Source: Arcobacter sp. CECT 8983
GTDB taxonomy: Bacteria; Campylobacterota; Campylobacteria; Campylobacterales; Arcobacteraceae
Assembly (NCBI RefSeq): GCF_004118855.1
Contig: NZ_PDKF01000004.1
Location: forward strand, 335,604-399,603
Reading direction: 5' to 3'
DNA: 64,000 nucleotides
Under the pieces are notes generated by a model. It searched no databases and was not told the origin of the DNA. It saw nothing but the letters and a program-made list of their open reading frames with translations. A program made the translations under genes and the position numbers. Positions 26,246 through 34,195 of this stretch are shown piece after piece; the first letter of the stretch is position 1; each line of letters opens with the position of its first letter.

Positions 26246-27370
26246 ATGTTTAATAAAGAAGGGATTCCTTTTTTTACTGTTATTATTCCTTTTTTAAGTA
26301 TTCTATTTATTTCATTTTTTACTACTTCATATCACTTGAAAGTGACTAATGAAGCTTTTGAAATAAACTTACAAGAGTATAAAAAACTATACTCTAAAAC
26401 TGAAACTAACAAAGAAACTATAGAAAAACAAATATTACAAAAAAGAAATGAACATAAAAAGTATCAAAATAACTTTACTGATTTTATGATATTTTTAACT
26501 ATATCGATTCTTATCTTTATGGCATTATTCTCTTTTTTAATGATTTCAATTATTGGTGATGTTGTAATAAAATATAAACAAGAAGTAGAGAATAAAGAAA
26601 GAAAATTACAAAGATTAAACAGAGAATTAGCAAGTAAAGTAGCTATAGGAATAGCAGAAGGAAAACGAAAAGATAAAGCTATTTTAGAACAATCAAAACA
26701 AGCAAGAATGGGTTCTATGATAAGCATGATTGCCCATCAATGGAGACAACCATTAACAGAGTTGTCAGGGGTATTAATGGAACTTGAAACAGCAACAAGA
26801 TTTAAAAAAGTTACTGATAATCATATATTAAGTTCTATTGAACGAAGTGATAAAATGATTGAATTTATGTCAAATACAATTGATGATTTTAGAAACTTCT
26901 TTAAGCCAGATAAGAAAAAAGAAAAATTTTCAGTATATGATTCTTGTCAAAAAGCAATAAGTTTAATAAATGCTTCTTTAGATGATAGTAAAATAAATTT
27001 AGTTGTGGATGTTAAAGAAGATAAGCAAATAAATGGTTATCCAACTGAATATTCACAAGTAATCTTAAATCTTTTAATGAATGCAAGAGATATTTTAGTA
27101 GAAAAAGGAATAAAACAACCAGAAATTACAATAACTATTGATACGAAGGGCGTGTTAAGTATAGTTAAATTAAAAGATAATGCAGGTGGAATATCCTCTG
27201 AACATATAGATTTAATCTTTGACCCATATTTTAGTACTAAGGATTCCTCAAAAGGAACAGGCTTAGGATTATATATTTCAAAACTTATTATCGAAAAAAA
27301 CATGGGTGGAGAATTAAGTGTAGCAAATGATGAAGATGGTGCTGTATTTAAGATAATATTAGTAGGATAA
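26246..27370 (+). CDS. Sensor histidine kinase
   Basis: The 374-residue kinase has two membrane segments (about 9-27 and 79-103) around a small, lysine-rich, mostly helical periplasmic loop, then a coiled coil. The phospho-acceptor is His164 in MIAHQWRQPL, a form common in Campylobacterota kinases. The ATPase domain has NLLMNARD (N box), LKDNAGGI (G1) and GTGLGLYIS (G2). The partner regulator gene starts 3 bases after its stop. The small periplasmic loop suggests sensing within or near the membrane; the signal is unknown. Confidence 0.92.
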   Translation: MFNKEGIPFFTVIIPFLSILFISFFTTSYHLKVTNEAFEINLQEYKKLYSKTETNKETIEKQILQKRNEHKKYQNNFTDFMIFLTISILIFMALFSFLMISIIGDVVIKYKQEVENKERKLQRLNRELASKVAIGIAEGKRKDKAILEQSKQARMGSMISMIAHQWRQPLTELSGVLMELETATRFKKVTDNHILSSIERSDKMIEFMSNTIDDFRNFFKPDKKKEKFSVYDSCQKAISLINASLDDSKINLVVDVKEDKQINGYPTEYSQVILNLLMNARDILVEKGIKQPEITITIDTKGVLSIVKLKDNAGGISSEHIDLIFDPYFSTKDSSKGTGLGLYISKLIIEKNMGGELSVANDEDGAVFKIILVG

Positions 27371-27373
27371 GAA

Positions 27374-28057
27374 ATGGAAAAAAAGTTATTAGAAGAGTTA
27401 AAAAGTGTTCCAATTTTATGTGTTGAAGATGAAGATGGAATTAGACAGATTATAGTAGAAACATTAAAGTATTATTTTGATGAGGTATATGAGGCAAAAG
27501 ATGGCGAGGAAGCTTATGAAATATATCAAGATTATAAGCCTAAAATTATACTTTCTGATATACAAATGAAAAATTGTAATGGAATAGATTTTGTGAAAAG
27601 AATTAGAAAAGAGGATTCTACAACTACTATATTTATGCTAACTGCATACTCAAATGAAGAGTATTTAGTAGATCTGATTAATTTAAATATAAATCATTTT
27701 ATTTTAAAACCATTAAATTTAAAGAAATTAAATGAAGCTTTAATGAAATATTTAAACAAATCTGCTTCTCCTATAGAACTTTGCGAAAATATGTATTTAG
27801 ATTTACAAAAAAGAGAAGTTACTTATAATAGTGATGTTATAATTTTAAGAAAAAGGGAAAAAGATTTTTTACATCTATTATATGAAAAAAAAGGTTCAAT
27901 ATTAAGTTATATTGAAATAGAAGATGAATTGTGGGCTGAAAGAGAAATGACTAGTCATGCACTTAAATCTTTTATCAAAGATTTAAGACATAAGTTACCA
28001 GTCAATGTAATCAAAAATATTCCCCAAGAGGGTTATACTTTGGCAAAAATTGATTAA
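27374..28057 (+). CDS. OmpR-type response regulator
   Basis: The 227-residue regulator has an N-terminal receiver domain with the acidic pair in CVEDEDG, the phospho-acceptor Asp62 (ILSDIQMKN), Thr in MLTAYS and Lys in ILKPLN. A C-terminal winged-helix DNA-binding domain (about 135-225) follows, ending with IPQEGYTLA. It forms a two-component system with the preceding kinase. Possible targets by position are the flanking AGCS symporter and aspartase genes; that is inference. Confidence 0.92.
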   Translation: MEKKLLEELKSVPILCVEDEDGIRQIIVETLKYYFDEVYEAKDGEEAYEIYQDYKPKIILSDIQMKNCNGIDFVKRIRKEDSTTTIFMLTAYSNEEYLVDLINLNINHFILKPLNLKKLNEALMKYLNKSASPIELCENMYLDLQKREVTYNSDVIILRKREKDFLHLLYEKKGSILSYIEIEDELWAEREMTSHALKSFIKDLRHKLPVNVIKNIPQEGYTLAKID

Positions 28058-28131
28058 TTTTTAAAAAGCACACTTTTTTCTTACTTTGATTTTATATGAT
28101 TGTGTTTTAAAATAAAAAAAGGTAAAAAATA

Positions 28132-29538
28132 ATGGAAGAGAATTTCAGAATTGAAACAGATTTTTTAGGTGAAAAGAAAATTCCTAAGGATGCATACTAC
28201 GGTATTCAAACTTTAAGAGCTAGTGAAAACTTTGATATCACACACACAAGTTTATCACTATTTCCAACTTTTATTAAATCTCTTGCTAAAGTTAAAAAAG
28301 CTTGCGCTTTAACAAACTATGAGTTAGGTGATTTAAATGATATGCAACGTGATGCAATAATTCAAGCTTGCAATGAAATAATTGATGGTAAATTCCATGA
28401 TCAATTTATTGTAGATCCTATTCAAGGTGGAGCAGGAACTTCTACAAATATGAATGCAAATGAGGTTATTGCAAATAGAGCTTTAGAGATATTAAAAAAA
28501 CCAAGAAGTGCTTATGATATTGTTCATCCAAATAATCATTTAAATATGTCTCAATCTACAAATGATGTTTACCCAACTGCTATAAAAATCACTTTATATG
28601 AATTAATTTATAAGTTAAAAGATTCACTTAGATACTTAAGAGATTGCTTCAATGAAAAAGCAGTAGAGTTTAAAGATGTACTTAAAATGGGTAGAACTCA
28701 ACTTCAAGATGCAGTTCCAATGACTTTAGGTCAAGAGTTTAAAACTTATGCTGTAATGATTGATGATGATATTTTTAGATTAAGAGATTGCCAAACTTTA
28801 TTAAAAGAAGTAAATCTTGGTGCAACAGCAATTGGTACAGGAATTAATACAAAAAAAGCATATAGAAAAAAAGTAATCAATAATCTTAGAGATGTAACAG
28901 GTATTGATTATGAAAGTGCTAGTAACTTAATTGAAGCAACACAAGATACTGGTGACTTTGTTCATATTTCTGGTATTTTAAAAAGAGTTGCAATTAAAAT
29001 TTCTAAAATATGTAATGACTTAAGACTTTTAAGTTCAGGTCCAAGAGCAGGTCTTAATGAAATAAACTTACCTAAAATGCAACCAGGAAGTTCAATCATG
29101 CCAGGAAAAGTAAATCCTGTAATTCCAGAAGTTGTAAATCAAGTTGCTTATGAAGTAATTGGAGCAGATACAACTATTGCTTTAGCTTGCGAAGGTGGAC
29201 AATTACAATTAAATGTATTTGAACCTTTAGTTGCATATAAACTATTTACTTCTATTAATATGATGAGAAGATCTTTTTATACTTTAGCTGAAAAATGTGT
29301 AAAAGGTATTACTGCAAATGAAGAGATTTGTATGAATAATATTCTAAACTCAGTTACTCTTGTAACTTGCCTAAATCCTATTTTAGGTTATGAAAAAAGT
29401 TCAGCTTTAGCAAAAGAAGCACTTGCAACAAATAGAAGAGTGTATGATATCATCTTAGAGCAAGAACTATTTACTAAAGAAGAGCTAGATAGACTTTTAC
29501 ATCCAAAGAATATGGTAAATAATTACGACGACATTTAA
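28132..29538 (+). CDS. aspA: Aspartate ammonia-lyase
   Basis: Aspartase converts L-aspartate reversibly to fumarate and ammonia, feeding fumarate respiration. The 468-residue protein carries the family signature GSSIMPGKVNP near residue 322, QGGAGTSTNMNANEV and HPNNHLNMSQSTNDVYPTA. Length is normal. An asparaginase-domain gene starts 11 bases downstream, so asparagine to aspartate to fumarate can be read as a short pathway. In Campylobacterota aspartate catabolism is a main energy and carbon route. Confidence 0.95.
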   Translation: MEENFRIETDFLGEKKIPKDAYYGIQTLRASENFDITHTSLSLFPTFIKSLAKVKKACALTNYELGDLNDMQRDAIIQACNEIIDGKFHDQFIVDPIQGGAGTSTNMNANEVIANRALEILKKPRSAYDIVHPNNHLNMSQSTNDVYPTAIKITLYELIYKLKDSLRYLRDCFNEKAVEFKDVLKMGRTQLQDAVPMTLGQEFKTYAVMIDDDIFRLRDCQTLLKEVNLGATAIGTGINTKKAYRKKVINNLRDVTGIDYESASNLIEATQDTGDFVHISGILKRVAIKISKICNDLRLLSSGPRAGLNEINLPKMQPGSSIMPGKVNPVIPEVVNQVAYEVIGADTTIALACEGGQLQLNVFEPLVAYKLFTSINMMRRSFYTLAEKCVKGITANEEICMNNILNSVTLVTCLNPILGYEKSSALAKEALATNRRVYDIILEQELFTKEELDRLLHPKNMVNNYDDI

Positions 29539-29549
29539 AGGAAAGATAG

Positions 29550-30041
29550 ATGAAAATAACTGTAATAAATACAGGTGGAACATTTAATAAAAGATACAAT
29601 CCAATAAAGGGACAACTTGAAGTCCCTGCGGATAATATTGCCTTAGATAAAATAATAGCTTCTTGTCATAATGTAGAGTTTGAGATTAAGAATATAGTTT
29701 CAAAAGATAGTCTTGATATGATAGATTCAGATAGAGAGAAGATTTGTGAAGCAATTAAATCAAGTGAAAATGATAAAGTGATTATTGTTCATGGAACTGA
29801 TACTGTTCATTTAACCTCTGAATTAATAAAACAAAGAAAAATAAATAAAAAAATAGTATTTACAGGAGCTATGGTTCCAATGAGTATTGATACAGTTGAA
29901 GCAACTATGAACTTTTCTCAAGCCCTTGGTTTTTTAAGTGCAGATGTAGAAAATGGAACATATATTGCAATGCATGGAGTTGTTGTTGATTGTTCTAAAC
30001 TTGTTAAAAATAGAGAACTTGGACAGTTCCTTATAAAATAA
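29550..30041 (+). CDS. Half-size asparaginase-like protein
   Basis: Only the N-terminal asparaginase domain is present: 163 residues against about 330 in the usual enzyme. The catalytic threonine motifs are intact in the forms INTGGTFNKRYN and VIIVHGTDTVHLTS, with VFTGAMVPM also typical. The reading ends in FLIK and is followed by a promoter-like sequence, not by a frameshifted remainder. It sits 11 bases after aspA. Stand-alone N-terminal asparaginase domains are known, but whether this one hydrolyses asparagine is uncertain because the C-terminal domain normally contributes to the active site in the tetramer. Confidence 0.75.
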   Translation: MKITVINTGGTFNKRYNPIKGQLEVPADNIALDKIIASCHNVEFEIKNIVSKDSLDMIDSDREKICEAIKSSENDKVIIVHGTDTVHLTSELIKQRKINKKIVFTGAMVPMSIDTVEATMNFSQALGFLSADVENGTYIAMHGVVVDCSKLVKNRELGQFLIK

Positions 30042-30053
30042 ACCCTATTTTGG

Positions 30054-30059
30054 TATAAT
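30054..30059 (+). promoter_or_regulatory. Extended -10 promoter of the 63-residue protein gene
   Basis: TGGTATAAT provides a consensus -10 (30054-30059) with an extended TGn element, 25 bases before the ATG at 30085. No -35 is evident, as is usual in Campylobacterota. Confidence 0.5.
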
Positions 30060-30084
30060 CTTATTACAAAATAAAGGAGAATAA

Positions 30085-30276
30085 ATGTTTATAAAGTTAA
30101 ATGATAGAGTATATATTAACTTAGATAGAATTACAAGAACAAAAATAGATCATGTTGAAGATGGTATTAGAGTTAGATTTTATGAAGGTAAAGATCAAGT
30201 AGCAAAATCACAGAAATTTGAAGATGTGAAAGCTGCTGATAAGTGGTTAAAAGAACTTCTTAAAAAGGTAATATAA
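30085..30276 (+). CDS. Small conserved-looking protein, unknown
   Basis: This 63-residue acidic and basic protein (FIKLNDRVYINLDRITRTKI at the N-terminus) has alternating strands followed by a C-terminal helix with KAADKWLKELLKK. AAAGGAG lies before the ATG and it has its own promoter-like -10. I do not recognise the family. It converges on the ferritin gene, with which it shares a bidirectional terminator. Confidence 0.6.
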   Translation: MFIKLNDRVYINLDRITRTKIDHVEDGIRVRFYEGKDQVAKSQKFEDVKAADKWLKELLKKVI

Positions 30277-30278
30277 TA

Positions 30279-30305
30279 TAAGATAAGAGATTTTCTCTTA
30301 TCTTA
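30279..30305. terminator. 12-bp bidirectional terminator before ferritin stop
   Basis: TAAGATAAGAGA and TCTCTTATCTTA form a perfect 12-bp stem with a 3-base loop between the stops of the 63-residue protein and ferritin genes. Confidence 0.7.
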
Positions 30306-30809
30306 ATTTGTTGGGTCTTTAAATACTCTTGCCCCTAACTCTTTATCTATAGTATATAAACCATATCCATTGTCACCAACTAATTTAATATGATCGATGA
30401 TTTCTTTTACTGTCGCTTCTTCCTCAACTTGTTCTGTAACATACCATTGTAGTAAGTTATAAGTAGCATGGTCTTTATCTTTCATAGCTAAATCACTTAA
30501 GATATTTAAATTTTTACTCATCATTTGTTCATGAGCAAGAGATTTTTTAAATACATCAAGTAAAGATTTATATTCAACTTTTACTTCATCAATAGAAGGT
30601 AGTTTTATTTCAACATCTTGATCTTCAAGATATTTAAATAGTTTCATTCCATGGGCAATTTCTTCTTGGTATTGAATTAAAAACCAATTTGAGGCACCAT
30701 TAAAACCTTCTTTAGCAGAGTATGCACTCATTCCTAAATAAATGTAAGCAGAATGATATTCCTTGTTAAGTTGCTCAATTAAAGCTTTTTGTAGTTCTTT
30801 ACTAATCAT
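30303..30809 (-). CDS. ftn: Ferritin
   Basis: The 168-residue protein is a non-haem bacterial ferritin that stores iron as a 24-mer. Ferroxidase ligands are visible in LNKEYHSAYIYLGMSAY (Glu17), the helix B segment YQEEIAHGMKLFKYL (Glu-Glu-His) and TEQVEEEATVKEII (Glu/Gln in helices C and D). AAGGAG precedes the ATG, and a TATAAT at 30831-30836 on the minus strand is a likely -10. It is divergent from ppaC. No confident Fur box was identified. Confidence 0.94.
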   Translation of the reverse strand: MISKELQKALIEQLNKEYHSAYIYLGMSAYSAKEGFNGASNWFLIQYQEEIAHGMKLFKYLEDQDVEIKLPSIDEVKVEYKSLLDVFKKSLAHEQMMSKNLNILSDLAMKDKDHATYNLLQWYVTEQVEEEATVKEIIDHIKLVGDNGYGLYTIDKELGARVFKDPTN

Positions 30810-30918
30810 ATTTACTCCTTTTATATACTGATTATAACAAGTAATAATAATAGTTTGTTTAAAACTAACATAACTAAACTTTAGCTAAAATCAGCAAAAA
30901 TTAAAATAGGATATTTTT

Positions 30919-31839
30919 ATGGCAATTTATACATGTGGACATACGACTCCTGATTCAGATTCTATTTGTTCAGCGATTTCGTTAGCTTATTTATTAAATA
31001 AAATTGGAAGAGAAGCAACACCTGCAAGACAAGGTCCTGTTTCTCCTGAGACTCAATTTATTTTAGATAGATTTGGGTTTGAAGCACCTGAGCTTAAAAC
31101 TGAATTTGCTGGTGAAGAGATTTTTATCACTGATTATTCTGATAGAGGGCAAGCTCCTGCTGATATTGATGAGGCTACTATTGTTGGAATTGTTGACCAT
31201 CATAAATTAGGTGATTTAACTACTTCAACTCCACTTGAATGTTGGATTAGACCTGTTGGTTGTACAAATACAATTGTAAAAGAGATGTATGATTATCATA
31301 AAGTTGAAATTCCTGCAAATATTGCTGGAATAATGCTTTGTGCAATTCTTTCTGATACTGTTATATTTAAATCACCAACTTGTACTCCTATTGATATTGA
31401 AGTTGTAAGAGAACTTGCTTCTATCGCTGGTGTTGAAGATTTTGGTGCTTTAGGTATGGAAATGTTTAAAGTAAAATCAGCAGTTGAAGGTGTACCTGTT
31501 AGAGAACTGATTTTAAGAGATTACAAACCATTTGATATGCATGGTAGTGCCGTTGGTATTGGTCAATTAGAAGTTGTTGATTTAGCAATTTTTGATTCTG
31601 TTAAATCATTATTACAAGCAGATTTAGATGCATTAAGAATCGAAAACAACTTACATACTGCATGTTTACTTTTAACTGATATTATGAAAGAAGGTTCAGA
31701 AGTACTTGTTTCATCTTCTGACCCAGCAGTATTTGAAAAAGCATTTGATGTAAAACTAGAAGATGGAAAAGTTTGGTTAGACGGTTGTCTTTCAAGAAAA
31801 AAACAAATTATTCCTTTCTTAGAACCAGCATTTGCATAA
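30919..31839 (+). CDS. ppaC: Manganese-dependent inorganic pyrophosphatase
   Basis: This family II (DHH-type) pyrophosphatase hydrolyses PPi in the cytoplasm. Metal ligands are visible in TCGHTTPDSDSICSA, in FITDYSDR, in VGIVDHHKLGD (the DHH motif) and AILSDTVIFKSPT. The C-terminal DHHA2 domain contains SSSDPAVFEKAF and the final CLSRKKQIIPFLEPAF signature. At 306 residues it has no regulatory CBS insert, so it is the simple form. Confidence 0.95.
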   Translation: MAIYTCGHTTPDSDSICSAISLAYLLNKIGREATPARQGPVSPETQFILDRFGFEAPELKTEFAGEEIFITDYSDRGQAPADIDEATIVGIVDHHKLGDLTTSTPLECWIRPVGCTNTIVKEMYDYHKVEIPANIAGIMLCAILSDTVIFKSPTCTPIDIEVVRELASIAGVEDFGALGMEMFKVKSAVEGVPVRELILRDYKPFDMHGSAVGIGQLEVVDLAIFDSVKSLLQADLDALRIENNLHTACLLLTDIMKEGSEVLVSSSDPAVFEKAFDVKLEDGKVWLDGCLSRKKQIIPFLEPAFA

Positions 31840-31843
31840 AATA

Positions 31844-31867
31844 AAGAAGAACTTTTTAGTTCTTCTT
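31844..31867 (+). terminator. 9-bp hairpin between ppaC and the AraC gene
   Basis: AAGAAGAAC and GTTCTTCTT form a perfect 9-bp stem with a TTTTTA loop. It ends 7 bases before the ATG of the AraC-type gene, so it may end the ppaC transcript or limit access to the following start, which lacks a clear ribosome binding site. Confidence 0.5.
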
Positions 31868-31874
31868 ATCTACA

Positions 31875-32648
31875 ATGAAAACAAAAATTTTTAAATCTTC
31901 AAAACTAAATTTTTTGGAACTAAGATATATAAAAGATATAACTCAATGTCAAAAAATGCATTTACATGAAGAGCTTACAATTACAGCCATAAAAGAGGGT
32001 TCTTTACATATAAGTTTTAATGACTCTTTTAAAATATTAAATCCCAATGAAATAGCAATAATCAATTCAAATACAATCCATAATGCGATACTAAATAGTG
32101 AAATTGTAAAAGATGGATATGTTTTATATATAGATAAAACCTACTTACAAAGCTTGAATTTAGGTATATCTTTAGATTATACTTTTTTACAAGATGATAA
32201 AAACAGTTTTATAAATTTGTGCGAAGTATTATTGGCTGAAGATATCTCTTTATTGGAAAAAGAAGAGATATTTGTAGAGTTTTGTTTAAGCACTTTTTCT
32301 TTTCAAGAAGATATAAAAGAAGTAGAGAAAAACTCTTTAGCTGCAAAAATAAAAAACTATCTTGATGAAAATTTTTTGGAAGATATTGTTTTAGAAGATA
32401 TCTCAAAAGAGTTTGATATAACTGTTGTACATCTAATAAGAGTCTTTAAAAAGCAGTTTGGTTTAGCCATTCACTCATACATAATCAATAAAAAAGTTCA
32501 CAAAGCAAAAGAACTTTTAAACTCAAATTTACCCATTATACAAGTGGCTTTACAAAGTGGTTTTTTTGATCAAAGCCATTTAAATAGAAGTTTTAAAAGA
32601 GTATTTCAAATAACACCAAAACAATTCCAAAAAAACTTAATTTCATAA
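31875..32648 (+). CDS. AraC-family transcriptional regulator
   Basis: The 257-residue regulator has an N-terminal cupin-like ligand domain (MHLHEELTITAIKEG, then LNPNEIAIINSNTIH) and two C-terminal helix-turn-helix motifs: VLEDISKEFDITVVHLIRVF and PIIQVALQSGFFDQSHLNRSF. The final FKRVFQITPKQFQK is the AraC signature. The ligand is unknown. No clear ribosome binding site precedes the ATG, which is 35 bases after ppaC and behind a hairpin. leuA with its leader lies downstream on the same strand but has its own control region. Confidence 0.88.
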   Translation: MKTKIFKSSKLNFLELRYIKDITQCQKMHLHEELTITAIKEGSLHISFNDSFKILNPNEIAIINSNTIHNAILNSEIVKDGYVLYIDKTYLQSLNLGISLDYTFLQDDKNSFINLCEVLLAEDISLLEKEEIFVEFCLSTFSFQEDIKEVEKNSLAAKIKNYLDENFLEDIVLEDISKEFDITVVHLIRVFKKQFGLAIHSYIINKKVHKAKELLNSNLPIIQVALQSGFFDQSHLNRSFKRVFQITPKQFQKNLIS

Positions 32649-32714
32649 ATGTTAATTTTGTACAAGATTTAAATTCTTTTATTTTATATACTTAGTCAAA
32701 TAAAAGGAGAAAGT

Positions 32715-32786
32715 ATGAATAGTATAAAAAAATATAATCATATTCAAACAAATAATCTACTCTTTACCCTCTTACTCACTAAATAA
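32715..32786 (+). CDS. leuL: Leucine-rich leader peptide of leuA
   Basis: This 23-codon frame starts with ATG behind AAAGGAGA and ends in TAA at 32784-32786. It contains the run Leu-Leu-Phe-Thr-Leu-Leu-Leu near its end, encoded CTA CTC TTT ACC CTC TTA CTC. Three CTC codons are striking in a genome that mostly uses TTA. This is the classic form of an attenuation leader: ribosomes stall here when charged leucyl-tRNA is scarce. leuA begins 69 bases after the leader stop. No strong G+C terminator is visible in between, so control may work by exposing the leuA ribosome binding site or by a weak structure. Confidence 0.75.
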   Translation: MNSIKKYNHIQTNNLLFTLLLTK

Positions 32787-32811
32787 TCTTTAAATCAAAC
32801 CTTATTAATTT

Positions 32812-32828
32812 TTGTCGCAAATATTTGC
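32812..32828 (+). promoter_or_regulatory. GCAAATATTTGC dyad in the leuL-leuA gap
   Basis: The 17 bases TTGTCGCAAATATTTGC contain a 12-base palindrome and lie 28 bases before the leuA start. They could pair within the leader RNA or be a protein site. The sequence closely resembles half of the palindrome inside the RhuM-PLD gene at 36254. Confidence 0.35.
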
Positions 32829-32855
32829 AAAATATATAAATTCATGGAGAATAAA

Positions 32856-34160
32856 ATGACATATAAAAAATATAGACAATATCCTATTGTCAAAGATTTC
32901 GTACGTACTTGGCCAAATAATCAAATCACAAAAGCACCTATTTATGGAAGTGTTGATTTAAGAGATGGAAACCAAGCTTTGGTGAATCCTTTAAATATCG
33001 AGCAAAAGTTAGAGTATTTTAATACTTTAGTAAAAATGGGATTTAAACAAATAGAAGTAAGTTATCCAAGTGCTAGTGATACTGATTTTAATTTTACTAG
33101 AAAATTGATTGAAGAGAATCTAATACCTGATGATGTTGCTATTCAAGTATTGATTCCAGCAAAAAAAGAGTGGATAAAAAGAAGTGTTGAAGCTATGAGG
33201 GGAGTAAAAAATGGAATTTTTCATCTATACAATCCCACAAATGAGTTCCAAAGAAGAGTAGTTTTTCAAAAAAGTGATGAAGAGATAATCTCTATGGCAG
33301 TTGAGTCTATGAAATATTTAGTAGAACTTACAAAAGATTTTAAGGGAAATGTTACATATGATTATTCCCCGGAGAGTTTTTCTCAAACCAATTTAGAGTT
33401 TGCAGTAAAAATATGTAATAAAGTAATTGATGTAGTTAGACCAACAAAACAAAACAAGATGATAATAAACTTGCCAAATACTTTAGAAGCTTGTACTGCA
33501 AATATTTATGCAGATAGAATAGAGTGGATGTGCAATAATTTAAATAATAGAGAAGCCCTTATAATAAGCGTGCATCCACACAATGATAGGGGAACTTCAG
33601 TAGCTTCAGCAGAACTTGCAGTTTTAGCAGGAGCAAATAGAATAGAGGGAACTTTATTTGGAAATGGAGAGAGAGCAGGGAACTTGGATTTAGTAAATTT
33701 TGCATTTAATTTACACTCACAAGGTATTGATTCTAAGCTTGATTTATCAATCATAGATGAAGTAAAAAAGATGTATGAAAACTTAACAAAGTTAAATATA
33801 AATCCAAGACATCCTTATGTGGGAGATATGATTTTCACAGCTTTTAGTGGTGGACATCAAGATGCTATCAAAAAAGGAATAGACTTTTATAGAAAAAACT
33901 CTTGCCAAGAATGGAATGTCCCATACTTGCCAATCGATCCAAAAGATATAAAAAGAGGATATGAAGATGTTATTAGAGTAAATTCCCAATCAGGAAAAGG
34001 TGGAGTTGCTTTTATTATAAGTGAATTTTTTGGAGATAAGTTAGATAACCAAGACGCGAAAGAGTTTGGACTTTTAGTGAAAAAAGAGAGTGATAAAGTT
34101 CAAAGAGAATTGAGTAAAGAGGAGATTATTGAACTTTATGAGGGGTATAAAAAAAGATAA
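32856..34160 (+). CDS. leuA: 2-isopropylmalate synthase, type 2, without regulatory domain
   Basis: LeuA condenses 2-oxoisovalerate with acetyl-CoA, the first step of leucine synthesis. The catalytic barrel is complete: GSVDLRDGNQALVNP, EVSYPSAS, HPHNDRGTSVASAE (metal-binding histidines) and LFGNGERAGN. NPRHPYVGDMIFTAFSGGHQDAIKKG and VNSQSGKGGVAF belong to the linker. The protein then ends in IIELYEGYKKR at 434 residues, where type 2 enzymes of about 550 continue into the leucine-binding LeuA_dimer domain. The ATG at 32856 has GGAGA 6 bases upstream and is preferred to the one at 32844. A leucine leader peptide precedes it. Confidence 0.88.
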   Translation: MTYKKYRQYPIVKDFVRTWPNNQITKAPIYGSVDLRDGNQALVNPLNIEQKLEYFNTLVKMGFKQIEVSYPSASDTDFNFTRKLIEENLIPDDVAIQVLIPAKKEWIKRSVEAMRGVKNGIFHLYNPTNEFQRRVVFQKSDEEIISMAVESMKYLVELTKDFKGNVTYDYSPESFSQTNLEFAVKICNKVIDVVRPTKQNKMIINLPNTLEACTANIYADRIEWMCNNLNNREALIISVHPHNDRGTSVASAELAVLAGANRIEGTLFGNGERAGNLDLVNFAFNLHSQGIDSKLDLSIIDEVKKMYENLTKLNINPRHPYVGDMIFTAFSGGHQDAIKKGIDFYRKNSCQEWNVPYLPIDPKDIKRGYEDVIRVNSQSGKGGVAFIISEFFGDKLDNQDAKEFGLLVKKESDKVQRELSKEEIIELYEGYKKR

Positions 34161-34168
34161 TTTTTCAT

Positions 34169-34195
34169 GAAGACTTAGCAGTCTTCGCTTTTTTT
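34169..34195 (+). terminator. Intrinsic terminator of leuA
   Basis: GAAGACT-TAGC-AGTCTTC is a perfect 7-bp stem followed by GC and seven T residues, 9 bases after the leuA stop. Confidence 0.8.

Noticed and set aside
30810-30918. Fur or PerR box between ferritin and ppaC
   Set aside because: Only loose A+T-rich dyads are present; nothing close enough to a consensus to report.
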